A stretch of 26,159 nt of DNA from RGIG4608 sp964534905. GTDB taxonomy: Bacteria; Bacillota; Clostridia; Oscillospirales; CAG-272. Positions within the stretch are counted from its first letter, which is position 1; every line of letters starts with the position of its first letter. The notes beneath the pieces are model-generated. The model saw only the letters and a program-made list of their open reading frames with translations, made no database searches and was not told where the DNA came from. The stretch lies in NCBI GenBank assembly GCA_964534905.1, contig CAZHPZ010000014.1, forward strand, positions 1-26,159, given 5' to 3'. Below, piece by piece: positions 24,365 to 26,159 of the stretch. A program made the position numbers and the translations under genes.

Positions 24365-25602
24365 ATTTTTCCTCCATCATACGAAGAAATAATTTTTTCG
24401 GCAAGGGATATGAGCGCTTCCCTCTCGTTAATCGAGGGGTCACGCACAGCCTCGTCAAGAAGTGAGGCAAGGACTTTGCCTACAAGAGCGTGATTTTCCG
24501 CACACAGCGGAAAAATATCTCCGCCCCTGATTGCAAGATCGGAGATCTTAAGCGGAGGTCTGCAGGCACGCTGAGCGGCGATCTCACGCACAAGTGCAGC
24601 TACACGCTCCTCTCCGAAATACAGGGACAAAAACTCGGCGGATAGCTCGTACACATCGCCGTAAAGCTGAAGAAAGCGCCTTGCATTCAGTGATTTCTCA
24701 TTCGCATCAACATCGAAATATCGTATTGAGATAAGGCGCTTCACAAGCTTTTTTTCGGCATTGGAGAGTTTAAGCGAGGAAACCGCCATCTCCCATTCGT
24801 CACCGTTGCTATCCGAGAACAGCAAGGCAAGACGAAGCTCAAACGATTTCTCCGATGCGGCACTCATTCTCTCAAGCTCCGCGTCGCTCGGTATACGCTG
24901 CAAAGAAGCAAAAAGCTCACTCCACACGCCGCCGAGAACGGCAAGTCGGAGAGCGTGCTCCGCATTCGGAGAGCACAGAAGCCCCCGAAGCTCCGCACAA
25001 ACCCGCTCACGTGCTATATTTTTAAGAAGCGGAGCACATTCGCACGCCGCGGCATAGGTATTTTCTTCAATGTCAAAGCCCAGACGCGCGGAAAAGCGAA
25101 ATGCACGCAGAATTCTTAGCGCATCCTCCGAAAATCGGCGGTGAGGCTCTCCCACGGCACGTATCAGATGTGCCTCAAGATCTCTCACTCCTCCGAACTC
25201 GTCAACGATGCCCTCCTCCTCGTTATAAGCAAGAGCATTGATTGTAAAATCTCTGCGCGAAAGGTCATCACGCAGGCTCCTCGAAAACGAAACAGTCTCG
25301 GGACGTCGGTTATCCTTGTATTCGCCGTCTACTCTGAATGTTGTTATCTCAAGCGGATTCAACTTGCCTGTGAAATCCGGCTCAAGAACGGTGACCGTTC
25401 CGTGCTTTATTCCAGTCAGAATCGTTCTGCGATCGGAGAAAACATCTATTATCTCCTCGGGAAGCGCGCTCGTTGTAATATCCCAATCGCTCGGCTCACG
25501 CAAAAGCAACGAATCTCTCACCGCACCGCCCACGGCATAAGCCTCAAATCCGCATATATGTAAACGGTCTATGCAATTTTTAACATATTCGGGGCAATGC
25601 AT
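24361..25602 (-). CDS. cca: CCA tRNA nucleotidyltransferase (413 aa)
   Basis: Class II nucleotidyltransferase: GGAVRD at 25-30, the metal-binding DWD at 39-41, RRDFTINALAYN around 114-125, and the SEDALRILRAFRFSARLGF RNA-recognition region. It adds or repairs the 3' CCA end of tRNAs. The length is typical and the C-terminal body is divergent, as usual. No HD domain is evident. The ATG has AAGGAG 8 bp upstream. The gene opens the cca-protease-holA operon. Confidence 0.92.
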   Translation of the reverse strand: MHCPEYVKNCIDRLHICGFEAYAVGGAVRDSLLLREPSDWDITTSALPEEIIDVFSDRRTILTGIKHGTVTVLEPDFTGKLNPLEITTFRVDGEYKDNRRPETVSFSRSLRDDLSRRDFTINALAYNEEEGIVDEFGGVRDLEAHLIRAVGEPHRRFSEDALRILRAFRFSARLGFDIEENTYAAACECAPLLKNIARERVCAELRGLLCSPNAEHALRLAVLGGVWSELFASLQRIPSDAELERMSAASEKSFELRLALLFSDSNGDEWEMAVSSLKLSNAEKKLVKRLISIRYFDVDANEKSLNARRFLQLYGDVYELSAEFLSLYFGEERVAALVREIAAQRACRPPLKISDLAIRGGDIFPLCAENHALVGKVLASLLDEAVRDPSINEREALISLAEKIISSYDGGKI

Positions 25603-25634
25603 AACGTTTTCTCCTTGGTAGATTTATATATAAT

Positions 25635-25663
25635 ATTTTATCACAGCTTAAGTCAAATTTCAA
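25635..25663 (-). promoter_or_regulatory. Promoter of the cca operon
   Basis: On the minus strand TTGAAA (25658-25663) and TAAAAT (25635-25640) are separated by 17 bp, about 33 bp upstream of the cca start codon. Confidence 0.65.
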
Positions 25664-25704
25664 TCTCAAGCGATAAAATTGCAAAATTTCTTTAAAATTA
25701 TCGA

Positions 25705-26159
25705 TCAATCCCCAATCGCGACCTTGATAACTCCGTCAAGACGATTCTCGAAAACGCGGTACGCCTCTTCAATATCCGCAAGAGAAAATCTGTGCGTGAT
25801 GAGCGGTGTTGTGTCAATCTTGCCCTCTTCGATAAGGTGTAAAATCTCAGCGCAATCGCAGCCGTCCACACCGCCTGTTTTAAATGTCAGATTCTTGCCG
25901 TACATATCGGGGAGCGGAAGCGTTTGCGCCTCGTCATAGAGCGCAACCACAGTCACGACGGCATTCGGTCTGGCGCATTTCCAAGCAAGCGCAAAGGTAT
26001 CTTTCGCACCTGCAACCTCAAGCACAACATCCGCACCGCCGTGGTCGGAGTTCTCACAGACAAAGTCCTCGCAATCCTCGGGACGACACAGCAAGACATC
26101 GGGATAATGCTCTCGGACAAATTCCGCCCTTGACGGATCCTTTTCGCAAACGATGATAC
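25705..26159 (-). CDS. Zinc-type medium-chain alcohol dehydrogenase, 5' end outside window
   Basis: The open frame runs to the window edge, so only about 151 C-terminal residues are seen. They fit the NAD(P)-binding and C-terminal part of the medium-chain dehydrogenase family: a Rossmann strand ending in an acidic residue (IIVCEKDPSRAEFV), GGADVVLEVAGAKDTFALAWKCARPNAVVTVVALYDE, then KNLTFKTGGVDG and the closing FSLADIEEAYRVFENRLDGVIKVAI. The catalytic zinc-binding N-terminal domain lies outside, so substrate class (alcohol, sorbitol, threonine) cannot be judged. No terminator is seen between its stop and the cca promoter. Confidence 0.85.
   Translation of the reverse strand, partial: IIVCEKDPSRAEFVREHYPDVLLCRPEDCEDFVCENSDHGGADVVLEVAGAKDTFALAWKCARPNAVVTVVALYDEAQTLPLPDMYGKNLTFKTGGVDGCDCAEILHLIEEGKIDTTPLITHRFSLADIEEAYRVFENRLDGVIKVAIGD

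Overview
The window looks like chromosomal DNA of a Firmicutes bacterium, most likely an uncultured gut-type member of the Clostridia. The support is clear AGGAGG-type ribosome binding sites, several TTG starts, textbook sigma-A promoters with 17-bp spacers, and families typical of Clostridia (ZapA next to a U32 protein, DUF3899 next to opp genes, RNHCP, TIGR04076). No intact mobile element, CRISPR array or rRNA is present.

Layout. Positions 1-232 hold two tRNA genes on the minus strand: the 5' end of a probable tRNA-Pro with a strong promoter, and a tRNA-Pro(UGG)-like gene whose T arm is replaced by a REP-like palindrome. Positions 220-645 hold an AT-rich array of decayed copies of the tRNA 5' end. 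Next come a U32/RlhA-like protein and a ZapA protein (minus strand, overlapping). A divergent plus-strand operon follows: CDF metal exporter, orphan MreB, MBOAT acyltransferase and RNHCP protein, closed by a two-way terminator at 7955-7980. Facing it is a tightly coupled minus-strand cassette (M50-like metalloprotease, divergent PdxK-like kinase, TIGR04076 protein) with a palindromic operator across its promoter.

Positions 10345-19289 carry an oligopeptide ABC transporter operon, oppA-oppB-oppC-oppD-oppF-DUF3899. Several subunits are unusually large: OppD is 716 aa with about 380 aa inserted inside its ATPase domain, OppC has a loop of about 220 aa, OppA is 834 aa and lacks a lipobox cysteine, and OppF has a smaller insert. 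A terminator and a run of hairpins between oppA and oppB suggest that oppA is expressed above the permease genes. A 572-bp divergent region then leads to a MATE transporter (plus strand).

The right end is on the minus strand: a canonical PdxK-like kinase with its own promoter, and an apparent cca - secreted trypsin-like lipoprotein - holA operon. The window ends in a truncated zinc-type dehydrogenase.

The parts most worth a second look are the enlarged Opp transporter (above all the OppD insertion), the tRNA-derived repeat array with the hybrid tRNA, the operator-controlled protease/kinase cassette, and a ZapA with AT-hook-like tails. All functional statements come from reading sequence motifs; no database search was run.
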